Shown: one piece after another, positions 15,841 through 24,754 of the stretch
How the letters are laid out: each line of letters starts with the position of its first letter
Numbering within the stretch: the first letter of the stretch is position 1
Assembly (NCBI GenBank): GCA_902589475.1
Contig: CACITD010000002.1
Location: forward strand, 1 to 64,000
DNA: 64,000 nucleotides
Direction: 5' to 3'
DNA from: an uncultured Alphaproteobacteria bacterium
Lineage (GTDB): Bacteria > Pseudomonadota > Alphaproteobacteria > Thalassobaculales > Thalassobaculaceae
The notes under the pieces: model-generated
The model's database searches: none
What the model was told of the DNA's origin: nothing
The model's input: the letters and a program-made list of their open reading frames with translations, nothing else
Translations under genes and position numbers: made by a program

Positions 15841-16704
15841 TTATTCGTCGAGCGTAGGACCAGAACCGCAAACTCTCGTCTGTCGCATTAAGCGTCTATA
15901 TTTGTCTGCATCGTAACCCTTACCACGATGGAGAAGACACCGGTTGTCCCAAATCACTAAATCGCCGGGTTGCCACTCGTGGGTGTAAATGCACTCTGGC
16001 TGTGTTGCTTTTACCAGGAGGTCATCCAAAAGTTCCCTTCCCGCGTCCTCTGCCCAACCAGCTATGGATTTCGCATGGGATCCAATATAGTAGTTCTTTT
16101 TCTTATTGGCTGGGTTCTTTCTAACAAGCTTCTGATGAACGGGAGGAAGTGAGGCAGCGTGTGCTGGGTCTACATCTGCGACTTTTGATCGAGAAAAAAC
16201 ATAATCGTGGATTACTTCCAGCGGCTCAATCAGATCTCGAACTTCACTAGACAGCTTCGAATAAGCAGCCCGAGCACTTACATACTCCGTGTCACCGCCA
16301 TGCTTCGGCACCTCATAAACTGACATTATTGATACAAAACTCGGAACTTTGCGGAAAGAAGAGTCGGAATGCCACATATTATTCCCTGTCAAAAAGCGCG
16401 TTTGTTTGTGACTGTTGCCTGCAACGCTACCGTCTGATTGCACATTTCCAATGGTTCCAAAATAGTTAACCACGCCGTCTCTTCCCAAAGAAACGTGATT
16501 TGGTTCAGGTTCGCCTAACTTTTTCGTAAATTCTAAATGAGACTGGTCATTTAGATGCTGGCTAGGGAAAACAACTAAGGAATAATTGTCTATCCATTCT
16601 TTTATTTGAAGCACTTCATTGTTACTGAGATCATCTTTCAACGATAACCCCGTAACCATTAAACCAAAATCTTTATGAAGTTGCTTGCGTTCAGTAGACG
16701 ACAT
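15841..16704 (-). CDS. TauD/TfdA-family alpha-ketoglutarate-dependent dioxygenase
   Basis: 287 residues, typical family length. The iron facial triad is visible: His112 and Asp114 in NMWHSDSSF, and His259 in CLLHRGKG. The 2-oxoglutarate-binding Arg follows in the RRLMRQTRV segment. GDLVIWDNR precedes the distal His as in TfdA and TauD. Members hydroxylate taurine, sulfonates, aryloxyalkanoates, carnitine precursors or other small molecules; the sequence alone does not decide. It converges with the cupin gene. Confidence 0.85.
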   Translation of the reverse strand: MSSTERKQLHKDFGLMVTGLSLKDDLSNNEVLQIKEWIDNYSLVVFPSQHLNDQSHLEFTKKLGEPEPNHVSLGRDGVVNYFGTIGNVQSDGSVAGNSHKQTRFLTGNNMWHSDSSFRKVPSFVSIMSVYEVPKHGGDTEYVSARAAYSKLSSEVRDLIEPLEVIHDYVFSRSKVADVDPAHAASLPPVHQKLVRKNPANKKKNYYIGSHAKSIAGWAEDAGRELLDDLLVKATQPECIYTHEWQPGDLVIWDNRCLLHRGKGYDADKYRRLMRQTRVCGSGPTLDE

Positions 16705-16801
16705 TTTTTTTCCAATATTTTTTTTACATAATATTGCCAGCGTTTATAATACATAGAATCATAAATTCTTTGCGAATATTTTCATTTAAAGGGATAAAAT
16801 T

Positions 16802-17605
16802 ATGGCTGTGGTTGAAACAGAACGGCACGGACAAATTTTCATAATAAGAATGAACCGACCTGAACGGTTGAATGCGATGGGCCGAGAGTTGATGGAAGCT
16901 CTTGCCGAACAATGGACACTATTTCGCAAGGACCCTGACTTAGAGGTGGCGATATTTACAGGGACAGGGAGGGGATTTTGCGCAGGTGAGGACATGAAAG
17001 AGTCGCTGGAGGAAGGAGCCCCTGGAGCAAAAGAAATCTCAATTGAAGACCCATTTATGTCTATGGAATTAGAAAAACCCGTAATTGGTGCCATAAATGG
17101 TTTTGCCATGGGTGGTGGCTTTATGTTGGTTGAACGAACGGACCTAAGAGTAGCATCCAGTAACGCGATCTTTGAAGTTTCAGAAGCAAAACGATGGCTA
17201 TTGGGTGGTTACAACCATGGAAAAATTGCTAATTTACCCTACCCCATCGCTATGGAGATGGCCTTGGGGTTCCGTTTTACAGCCGAACGATTTTACGAAT
17301 TAGGTTTTTTAAATCGAGTTGTTGAACCTGAAAAACTTATCCCTACAGCATTAGAAATGGCAGAACATTTGTTAACGCTTCCCCCAGCCGCACGCGTAAA
17401 TACTGTGCACATGATGCGCCAAATGCGTCCTAATACAACGAAACAGCAGGATTTGCTAGCTGATGCATTACATCAACATGGAGACTTGAGTGACCGTATG
17501 GAATCTCGTGCTGCCTTTGCAGAAAAACGGAAACCAAATTTCAATGGTTGGCTCCGACAAGAAGATCGTTACAATATGCCATCCTTAGATGACTTTCCGA
17601 AATAA
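16802..17605 (+). CDS. Enoyl-CoA hydratase/isomerase (crotonase superfamily)
   Basis: 267 residues. Crotonase marks are MNRPERLNAMGRELM, the first oxyanion strand GTGRGFCAGEDMKES, and GAINGFAMGGGFMLVERTDLRVAS with the second oxyanion Gly-Gly. The region after it reads EVSEAKRWLLGG, so acidic residues are present near the usual catalytic Glu positions. The C-terminus carries a trimerisation helix. It probably acts on an unsaturated acyl-CoA in fatty-acid or aromatic-acid breakdown, agreeing with the nearby CoA enzymes, but hydratase versus isomerase cannot be told. Confidence 0.85.
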   Translation: MAVVETERHGQIFIIRMNRPERLNAMGRELMEALAEQWTLFRKDPDLEVAIFTGTGRGFCAGEDMKESLEEGAPGAKEISIEDPFMSMELEKPVIGAINGFAMGGGFMLVERTDLRVASSNAIFEVSEAKRWLLGGYNHGKIANLPYPIAMEMALGFRFTAERFYELGFLNRVVEPEKLIPTALEMAEHLLTLPPAARVNTVHMMRQMRPNTTKQQDLLADALHQHGDLSDRMESRAAFAEKRKPNFNGWLRQEDRYNMPSLDDFPK

Positions 17606-17741
17606 CAAACTAGAAAATTCGGTCAGTTGGTTCATACCCTCTATTTCAGGACAAAAGTAGTTTTGAAAATTCATTCTTTAAAACTATAGTTTGTCGAATT
17701 CTGTAATTTCTGACTCTTACAATGACTAAGTGATCAGGGCA

Positions 17742-18503
17742 TCAATATGCGGAAATACCCCCATCCGCTGGAATGGTGGCACCGTTTATCATTCTAGACT
17801 CATCAGACGCAAGAAAGAGTGCAATATTCGCAATGTCTACTGGGTCACCTGCCCCAAACTCATAACTCCCGTATGTTGAAACAGTTGCCGCGCGCCGATT
17901 TGACTTAGGTTTATTGCTATAACGACTTTTAATTCGATCAGTCGCGATCATGCCCGGGCATATAACATTTGCTCTAACGCCATCTGAGGAATAAGCCCCA
18001 GCCAAACTACGTGTGAAGGAAATCAACCCACCCTTCGCCGCTGAGTAAACGTGGGCCGGATGATTTCCTCTCAACGCTACAACCGATGAAACATTTATAA
18101 CGCTGCCACCGCCACACGCTATTATGTGAGGTATTCCATGGCGAGCGCATAAAAATGGTCCCATTAGATCCAGTGGTATTGTTTTTTGCCACACGTCCAT
18201 ATCTACTTCGGTAACAACTGAATCATTAACAACCGATCCGCCTGCACAGCTAAACAAAACATCTATACGCCCAAACTTAGCCATCGATCGCTGCATTAAT
18301 TGTTCAACACTACTCTCATTTGTGACATCTGTGTGAACGAAAAAAGCATGTTCACCAATTCTAGCCGCGACGTCGGTTCCTTTTTCTTCATCAATTTCAG
18401 CAACAACTACACGTGCACCCTCGCGCGCAAATATCTCTGCTGACGCTTCAGCAATTCCCGCACCCGCGCCAGTTATAACAGCAACTTTTCCAGCTAATCG
18501 CAC
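17742..18503 (-). CDS. Classical short-chain dehydrogenase/reductase
   Basis: 253 residues with ITGAGAGIAEASA (cofactor motif with Ala in place of the third usual Gly), VVAEID after strand two indicating NAD(H), a DV turn, the SCAGG motif in place of NNAG, the INVSSV catalytic strand and YSAAKGG active site. SCAG instead of NNAG is a known variant of the family. The C-terminus TIPADGGISAY closes the fold. It lies in a run of CoA-ester genes, so it might be a 3-hydroxyacyl-CoA or alcohol dehydrogenase; this is context only. Confidence 0.85.
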   Translation of the reverse strand: MRLAGKVAVITGAGAGIAEASAEIFAREGARVVVAEIDEEKGTDVAARIGEHAFFVHTDVTNESSVEQLMQRSMAKFGRIDVLFSCAGGSVVNDSVVTEVDMDVWQKTIPLDLMGPFLCARHGIPHIIACGGGSVINVSSVVALRGNHPAHVYSAAKGGLISFTRSLAGAYSSDGVRANVICPGMIATDRIKSRYSNKPKSNRRAATVSTYGSYEFGAGDPVDIANIALFLASDESRMINGATIPADGGISAY

Positions 18504-18628
18504 TTTCTCACTCTCCCAACTATTTTTCTATATATAAAACTAGTAACGAAGTCGCTAATTTATTTGTTAAGCGTATTCTGTGCTATTCAAAATTTTTGAG
18601 AAAAAGCGATCTTTGTCGGTATAGCGCC

Positions 18629-20410
18629 TCACAAACTATTTAGAAAATTTAGCAGGCCCGATTGCGTTTTTTCATCCGGCAAATGAAGTCGATCCACCTT
18701 TGGCTCCCAACTATCTTCCTTAAATTCCTTTAATCCCTTTTTCAAATAAGGCTCTTTCGTATCGAGGGCATCGAGCTTACTCTTAGAGAAGTTAACTAAT
18801 GCCCAAGATTGGAAATTCATGTGCTCGATCTTCTTTCCAATTTCAATGCATTTCTCAAAATTTTCCGAATAAAAATATGCAAGGGTCAAGTCGGTATATC
18901 GGTTATCTGAATTTATTTGTCCTTGCGGAACGGGGTCGAGAGAAAGCGCTTTCTCAAGCAGCTCCACAGCTTCATCCGCCTTACCAACCCTTGCTAAAAC
19001 TTCGCCATATCCAGCAAGAACGCGAGGGTCATTCGGGTTCATATCGTAAGCTCTTCGGCCGTGTTCTTCGGCTAATTGATACTCGTGCCGACTCAAATAG
19101 ACGGCAGACAGCATTCTATGGCATTCAAAGTCATTCTCGTTGACCTCTAATGCTTTGGAAATATTTTCCATCCCCTGATTGATTATGTCGTTGGCATCCC
19201 CTTCAATGAAGCCTCGGAAGGCCCCCTGGCCAAGGGTACAGGCTTTCCACGCATAGGCTTGTGCATTTGATGGATCTGCCCTTATCGCTTTATCAAAAAA
19301 CTCTAACGCTTGTGCATTCGCATCTTTATCAAACCTATGGTGCATTTCCTTACCGCGTAATAAATATTCATAGGACGATATATTTTCTGTGGCCTTACGT
19401 TTAGCTCTCTGTAGACTAGAAATTTCTATTTCTCCTAATAGAGATATTGTAATTGTACGAACTATCTCGTCCTGTAAATCGAAAATATCTTCTATTACCC
19501 TGTCGTACCTATCTCTCCAGACAGCTTTACCACTCTCGACTTCACTCAGCTCTAACGATATTCTAACGCGTTTCCCGGAGGATCTGATTCCTCCCGAAAT
19601 AATGAAATCCAGATCATGAGTCGCTGCAAATGATGAAGTATCCTCATCATTATCTCTGAAATCAAAACTGGTTTTACTCGATACAATTTCAAATTCCCTT
19701 ATCATGGAAAATTCGGTAATTAGATCTTCAACGATTCCGTCTGCAAGGTAGCCGCTATCTTCATCTCTTCCGTCGTTTGTGAAAGGTAAGACGGCCAGCC
19801 TTGGTTTCTTACTGACAACCTCCAAATTATTATCAGCAGTCTCTGTCACGTTCGCAGGCTGAACTTCCACACCTGTAACACTCTCTTGAATATCTTTAGT
19901 AATGTAAAAAACTTCAAATTCGTCCGAAATATTCTTTAAAGCACGAGTGCCTGCGGGGGTCACGGCAAAGTTAACTCTTTTCTGAACCTGCTCTTGAACA
20001 ATCCTAGACAAAAGTACCTTGCCAGGTTCACATTGTGCTTCCAACCGTGCTGCTATATTCACGCCACTACCATATATGTTATCGCCTTCAATGATCACAT
20101 CATCTACATGTATACCGACACGCCATTCTAGTTTCGGCCCCTGTTCAATAGCTTCATTTCTGGAGAAAAGGGCTTCCTGAAATTTCATAGCAGCGTGAAC
20201 ACATTCAACAGGACTACTAAAGTCCGCAATAACAGAGTCCCCGGCAGTATGAAAAATTCTCCCACCATGCTCTTCAACGATTGGATCAATAATATCGCGG
20301 CATGCAGCTAAATTGGCTAGCGTCAGCTCTTCCTGCGTTTCCATGAATCTACTGAAGTCAACGCAGTCAGTGGCTAGAATGGTAGCCAGCTTTCTATTAA
20401 CCTTTGCCAT
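18629..20410 (-). CDS. Class III adenylate/guanylate cyclase with TolB-like domain and TPR repeats
   Basis: 593 residues. Residues 1-165 form a class III cyclase: metal-binding Asp15 (TILATDCVDFSR) and Asp58 (TAGDSVIADF), and the GIHVDD...GSGVNIAARLE segment with the catalytic Asn and Arg. Residues 205-330 resemble the TolB/FlgO-like domain often found after such cyclases (LAVLPFTND, YLADGIVEDLITEF). From about 345 to 545 there are TPR-like helices (NAQAYAWKA, NDPRVLAGYGEVLARVG). No membrane segment is seen, so it is probably cytosolic. It could supply the nucleotide for the cNMP-binding-like domain of the 1188-residue fusion, but no evidence links them. Confidence 0.85.
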   Translation of the reverse strand: MAKVNRKLATILATDCVDFSRFMETQEELTLANLAACRDIIDPIVEEHGGRIFHTAGDSVIADFSSPVECVHAAMKFQEALFSRNEAIEQGPKLEWRVGIHVDDVIIEGDNIYGSGVNIAARLEAQCEPGKVLLSRIVQEQVQKRVNFAVTPAGTRALKNISDEFEVFYITKDIQESVTGVEVQPANVTETADNNLEVVSKKPRLAVLPFTNDGRDEDSGYLADGIVEDLITEFSMIREFEIVSSKTSFDFRDNDEDTSSFAATHDLDFIISGGIRSSGKRVRISLELSEVESGKAVWRDRYDRVIEDIFDLQDEIVRTITISLLGEIEISSLQRAKRKATENISSYEYLLRGKEMHHRFDKDANAQALEFFDKAIRADPSNAQAYAWKACTLGQGAFRGFIEGDANDIINQGMENISKALEVNENDFECHRMLSAVYLSRHEYQLAEEHGRRAYDMNPNDPRVLAGYGEVLARVGKADEAVELLEKALSLDPVPQGQINSDNRYTDLTLAYFYSENFEKCIEIGKKIEHMNFQSWALVNFSKSKLDALDTKEPYLKKGLKEFKEDSWEPKVDRLHLPDEKTQSGLLNFLNSL

Positions 20411-20472
20411 CTTAATTTAAGTTCCCAAAATTTTCCTGAGCCAAAATTATAAATTGAATTAATTTACCTTTA

Positions 20473-21918
20473 CTATTGAAGCCTCACGTATTCAAAGTCC
20501 CCCGTTTTATTGTCTATTCCAATACGTGGCGGCGAAATCCATCCAGCGAATGACCCTGGCTCGGTTACTTGCTCCATTAACGATGAAACAAAAGCGCCAT
20601 CGTCCGCAGATGGCAACCAATCATCTTTTCTGTTAAGAAACTCTTCTTGCGTTAAACTATCTCCCTCAGGCGTGGTGTCTATATTAGAAAACAACCCTAT
20701 AGAACGGTTAAAACTTACGCTTGGCAGCCGAATTTCAAAATCAATTCCATTTTTATTTATTTGGCGGTTCCAACGTCTTACACCACTATCAGTTTCTCGG
20801 GTATAATCGTCCCTTAGCCGCATATTCAGTGCTGTAAGTGCAGGTTCGTCCACAAGTTTAAATGTTCCATCAACAGGTTTTAATACGGGGTAGGTAGCAT
20901 TGATCAATTGATGATCATCTTCAATTTTGTCCTCTCTGTAGCGCCCCTTCAAGCTATTATTGAAAGCAGTAGCAGCATTTGTTGAAATTTCCGAACCAAA
21001 CAAGTCCAACGATAGAGAATAATGGAGGTTTGCTTTCTTTTGAAGTGTTGGCAGATCAATGACTCCCAAGGCTCTTATTCGATCGATGTCAAAGGGATTT
21101 TCTATACCCGCTTGATTCATAGCATCACATGTTCGTTGTATTACCCTACTAACGCCTGACTCACCAACAAACATATGATGCGCCTCTTCAGTCAGCATGA
21201 AACGTGTTGTTCTGGCCAATGGATCAAAACCCGATTGAGCCAAGCTTTCCAGCTGCATTTTTCCATCACGATCGGTAAAATAGGTAAACATAAAAAAACT
21301 TAACCAATCAGGCGTCGCCTCATTGAACGCACCTAACATACGCGGTCTATCCTCATCGCCGGAACGGCGAATTAAAAGGCCCTCTGCTTCACTTCTGCCT
21401 TCTTTTCCAAAGTATTTCTGTAGCAAGTAAACCATTGCCCATAAATGACGCGCCTCTTCAACATTCACCTGGAAGAGATTCCTCATATCATATAGAGAAG
21501 GTGCAGTCGCACCCAAGTGTCTCTGTTGTTCTACGGACGCGGGCTCGGTATCACCTTGAATCACGCAAAGCCGCTGTAACATTGCTCGGTACTCTCCTGG
21601 AACTTCTTGCCACGCAGGTTGGCCCTTATGCTGCCCGAAACCGATCAATCTGTTTTCTTCTTTTGGCGCAAGAAGCACACCCCAGCGATATTCAGGCATC
21701 CGTACATAATCAAACTTAGCCCATCCACCAGGCTCGACTCCCACCGCAGTTCGCAAGTAGACAAGGGAGTTCTGAAAGCCTTCTGGCCCCATCTCATTCC
21801 ACCAACTCAAATAGCCTGGATGCCACTTTTCAAGAGCTTTAAGCACACGTCTATCGCTCGAAAGTCCAACATTATTTGGTATAGATGTTTCATAATCAAC
21901 AGCATTAGCGTCCAGCAT
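20473..21918 (-). CDS. boxB: Benzoyl-CoA 2,3-epoxidase catalytic subunit
   Basis: 481 residues, the length of BoxB. Diiron ligand motifs are NVEEARHLW (Glu and His) and TEEAHHMF (Glu and His), with a middle Asp/Glu region between. The N-terminal WHPGYLSWW and C-terminal DWLPSADDGAF segments are characteristic of BoxB. The enzyme uses O2 to convert benzoyl-CoA into 2,3-epoxybenzoyl-CoA in the aerobic CoA-dependent benzoate pathway, receiving electrons from BoxA. boxC lies immediately upstream on the same strand, 48 bases away, so the two form an operon in the order boxC-boxB. boxA is not in the window. Confidence 0.9.
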   Translation of the reverse strand: MLDANAVDYETSIPNNVGLSSDRRVLKALEKWHPGYLSWWNEMGPEGFQNSLVYLRTAVGVEPGGWAKFDYVRMPEYRWGVLLAPKEENRLIGFGQHKGQPAWQEVPGEYRAMLQRLCVIQGDTEPASVEQQRHLGATAPSLYDMRNLFQVNVEEARHLWAMVYLLQKYFGKEGRSEAEGLLIRRSGDEDRPRMLGAFNEATPDWLSFFMFTYFTDRDGKMQLESLAQSGFDPLARTTRFMLTEEAHHMFVGESGVSRVIQRTCDAMNQAGIENPFDIDRIRALGVIDLPTLQKKANLHYSLSLDLFGSEISTNAATAFNNSLKGRYREDKIEDDHQLINATYPVLKPVDGTFKLVDEPALTALNMRLRDDYTRETDSGVRRWNRQINKNGIDFEIRLPSVSFNRSIGLFSNIDTTPEGDSLTQEEFLNRKDDWLPSADDGAFVSSLMEQVTEPGSFAGWISPPRIGIDNKTGDFEYVRLQ

Positions 21919-21966
21919 TAGATGTGCACCTCTTCACCAGTCAAATCAAAATAATTAATGTACTTT

Positions 21967-23619
21967 TTACACTCTTTTTTTATCGAAATCAGCTTTTTTT
22001 CCGGTCCCATATAATTTTAGAGCACCGTTATCACCCACTGCATTCGGTCTTTGAAAAACCCAGTTTTGCCAGGCTGTTAATCGGCCAAAAATTTTAGTTT
22101 CCATTGTTTCAGGTCCAGCAAAGCGCGTGTTGGCTTCCATCGCGCTTAGAGCGTCTGGCGAAAAACTAGTCCTCTCCTCTAAAAAAAGACGCACTTCATC
22201 AGCCCAATCTATGTCATCACAAGACGCAGATACTAAGCCAAGTCTGTCCGCTTGCTCCGCAAATATAGGAGTATTCAATTTCAACTCAATATCCCCCAAC
22301 ATTTCCTGTTCGCCTAAAAAACGTGTTTCAAGTCTGGAAAGACCATTACACATGGGGTGTCCCCCAAAGTTACATGAAGTTAGAATAATCGCGGCTTCAA
22401 TATCATCAAACTCCTCAAAAATGCCTTCACACATAAAAGATCTATCTGAAGCAAATATTATTTCAGCTAAAAAACCCCCGAAACAACTATCAGGCGTTAT
22501 CAATGAAATTAAAGATCGAGAGGTTAGGTCTACCCTTTTTAAAACTCTTGTCCAATAGAGAAGTATTTCTCTTACCAACCAATGGCCCTTATTTTTCTGT
22601 AAGAAATTACAATATTCCACTACTTCAGATGGGCTGCCAGTCGATTTGAATACAATAACTCCAATTTCTAGTTCATTGAACCTTATTTGAAGAAGCGCAT
22701 CGTCTAATTCTCTTGCAACCCGAAGGGCCCAAAATCTATCTCCCTCTTCCAACAATTGATCAATACTATTGGGCGCATCTTCATTTGGTCCTAATATCGT
22801 TATTTCCCCAACGCCCAACTTAGAATCTAAATCAACTTTCACGGCAGAATACTTCCAGGAATTATTTTCCATTTTTAATTTTAAGGGATTAAGCTTTATC
22901 CCTTTTTGGTCGTTTGGGCGGTCCGAACGAATTGCAATTTCGCAGGCACGCTGTTCCACAAGCTCGTTAAATTTAGTTGTTGAGACGATATCATCCACCA
23001 GTTTCCATTCTAATGCGCGCGCCCCCCTTACGCCTGCCTCAGTTGAACAGAATATATCTGCACGATCACGGCGAACCATACGTTTGTCAGTCACTCTTGT
23101 GATACCGCCGGTCCCAGGCAATACTGCAAGTAGTGCGACCTCAGGCAAGGATACTGATGATGAGCCATCATCAACTAAAATTATATGTTCTGTCGCAAGC
23201 GCAAGCTCGTAGCCACCACCTGCACAAGCTCCCTCAACGGCTGCAATGTAAGTCTGCCCTGAATTCTGGCTCGCATCTTCAATTGCATTACGAGTTTCAT
23301 TTGTAAATTTGCAAAAATTCACTTTATCTGCGTGGCTGGCAGCGCCCAGCATTTTAATATTTGCTCCAGCACAAAACACCCTATCTTTGCCCGACTTTAG
23401 GATAACGACTTTCACATTAGGGTGTTCAAACCGTAATCTTTGGACAGCGTCATTCAATTCAATATCCACTCCTAAATCATAGGAGTTCAATTTAAGTTCG
23501 TATCCTTTATGAAGACCGCCATTTTCATCAACGTCTAGAACAAGTTCGGCACGTTCGCCAGAAACATTCAATTTCCAGTGTTTATATTTTGAAGGATCAG
23601 TCAAAAAATTTACACGCAT
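21967..23619 (-). CDS. boxC: 2,3-epoxybenzoyl-CoA dihydrolase
   Basis: 550 residues, matching BoxC and far longer than ordinary crotonases. The first half contains the crotonase oxyanion motifs KDRVFCAGANIKML and VEGACAGGGYELALATEHI, followed by LPEVALLAVLPGTGG and TDKRMVRRDRADIFC. The second half is a degenerate crotonase-like repeat without the glycine-rich oxyanion signature, as usual for BoxC. The enzyme opens the ring of 2,3-epoxybenzoyl-CoA and releases formic acid and 3,4-dehydroadipyl-CoA semialdehyde. It is the first gene of the boxCB pair. The upstream 221 bases contain no clear operator. Confidence 0.9.
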   Translation of the reverse strand: MRVNFLTDPSKYKHWKLNVSGERAELVLDVDENGGLHKGYELKLNSYDLGVDIELNDAVQRLRFEHPNVKVVILKSGKDRVFCAGANIKMLGAASHADKVNFCKFTNETRNAIEDASQNSGQTYIAAVEGACAGGGYELALATEHIILVDDGSSSVSLPEVALLAVLPGTGGITRVTDKRMVRRDRADIFCSTEAGVRGARALEWKLVDDIVSTTKFNELVEQRACEIAIRSDRPNDQKGIKLNPLKLKMENNSWKYSAVKVDLDSKLGVGEITILGPNEDAPNSIDQLLEEGDRFWALRVARELDDALLQIRFNELEIGVIVFKSTGSPSEVVEYCNFLQKNKGHWLVREILLYWTRVLKRVDLTSRSLISLITPDSCFGGFLAEIIFASDRSFMCEGIFEEFDDIEAAIILTSCNFGGHPMCNGLSRLETRFLGEQEMLGDIELKLNTPIFAEQADRLGLVSASCDDIDWADEVRLFLEERTSFSPDALSAMEANTRFAGPETMETKIFGRLTAWQNWVFQRPNAVGDNGALKLYGTGKKADFDKKRV

Positions 23620-23840
23620 TGGCTCTATTGCCTCCGAATAAAAACTGGATTAATCACCTAAATGAAGTATGCCCAAAATATCAAGGAATGTTGAAATTTA
23701 ACGTTTGTTATCACTAGGTACAACTTTGCACTACCGAATTCTAAGTCTAAACTATCAGGCTTATAAATAAAGGTTCTTTCGTATTGTTTAATATTTAATC
23801 AATCTAATCATAGGCTGCCGACAAAATAGAGGAGAGTACA

Positions 23841-24728
23841 ATGTCTACTGAGCGTACCAACGTGTTACGTGAACTTATTAAATCAAAGACATTTCTACAT
23901 TTACCCTCAGTTTATGACCCGATAGGAGCCAGGCTGGTTCAGCAATCTGGCTTCGAGGCAACCTATGTAGGCGGCTATGTCTCCGGCGCTTCCAAGGCTA
24001 TTACAGAGCCATTATTGACGCTAACCGAACAAGTGGAAATAGCATCACAAGTTGCTTTGTCAGTAACGATACCAGTGTTAGCAGATGCGGGAGCCGGCTT
24101 TGGCGAACCACTCCATACGAGTAGAACGGTAAAGGAGTTTATTGCTGGTGGATTAGCCGGCATACATATTGAAGATCAACTTTTCCCTAAACGGGCTCAT
24201 TACCACAAAAATATGGTACATGCGATTAAGGCTACTGAATTCATAGATAAAATTAAATTTGCATGTAAAACACGTGATGAGCTGGACCCCAACTTTTTAA
24301 TTATAGCTAGAACTGACACATGTCGAGAGCTGGGATTAGAAGAAGCCATTTCGCGAATAAATTTAGCAGCCGAAGTTGGTGCCGATATGGGCCTGCTATT
24401 CCCTAGAACAAACGAAGAAGCTGTCGAAGCTGTGCATCAAAGCAAAATCCCCTTGGTTTATGTTCAGAGCCGGGGAAACCGAGATAATCGCCCCCTGTTT
24501 TCCCGAAATGAACTTGAAGATATGGGGTACGCAATGTGTATAGACGCGCAAGTAATGCTGCTTGCATCTTTCGACGCACAGCGCCAAATGCTGGGTGAAT
24601 TAAAAGAGACCGGAGATTTTTCATTCCTCTCTCAGGAGAATAACATCCAGATACGCCAAGAAATCGAAGATATAATAAATCTCGAGGAATACTATAATAT
24701 AGAGAAATCAACAGTCGAAAAAGAATAA
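23841..24728 (+). CDS. Isocitrate lyase/PEP mutase superfamily protein
   Basis: 295 residues with the superfamily layout: YDPIGARLVQQSGF, VLADAGAGFGEP (Mg-binding Asp), GIHIEDQLFPKR and IARTDT. In isocitrate and methylisocitrate lyases the loop after PKR carries a catalytic Cys (KKCGH type); here it reads PKRAHYHKN with no Cys, so it is not expected to be a C-C lyase of that kind. Oxaloacetate decarboxylase- or PEP-mutase-like members lack the Cys too. A GGAG ribosome site stands eight bases upstream. It is divergent from boxC and convergent with the acyl-CoA ligase. Confidence 0.8.
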   Translation: MSTERTNVLRELIKSKTFLHLPSVYDPIGARLVQQSGFEATYVGGYVSGASKAITEPLLTLTEQVEIASQVALSVTIPVLADAGAGFGEPLHTSRTVKEFIAGGLAGIHIEDQLFPKRAHYHKNMVHAIKATEFIDKIKFACKTRDELDPNFLIIARTDTCRELGLEEAISRINLAAEVGADMGLLFPRTNEEAVEAVHQSKIPLVYVQSRGNRDNRPLFSRNELEDMGYAMCIDAQVMLLASFDAQRQMLGELKETGDFSFLSQENNIQIRQEIEDIINLEEYYNIEKSTVEKE

Positions 24729-24754
24729 CTTAACAATCTATTTTTCAAAATCTA

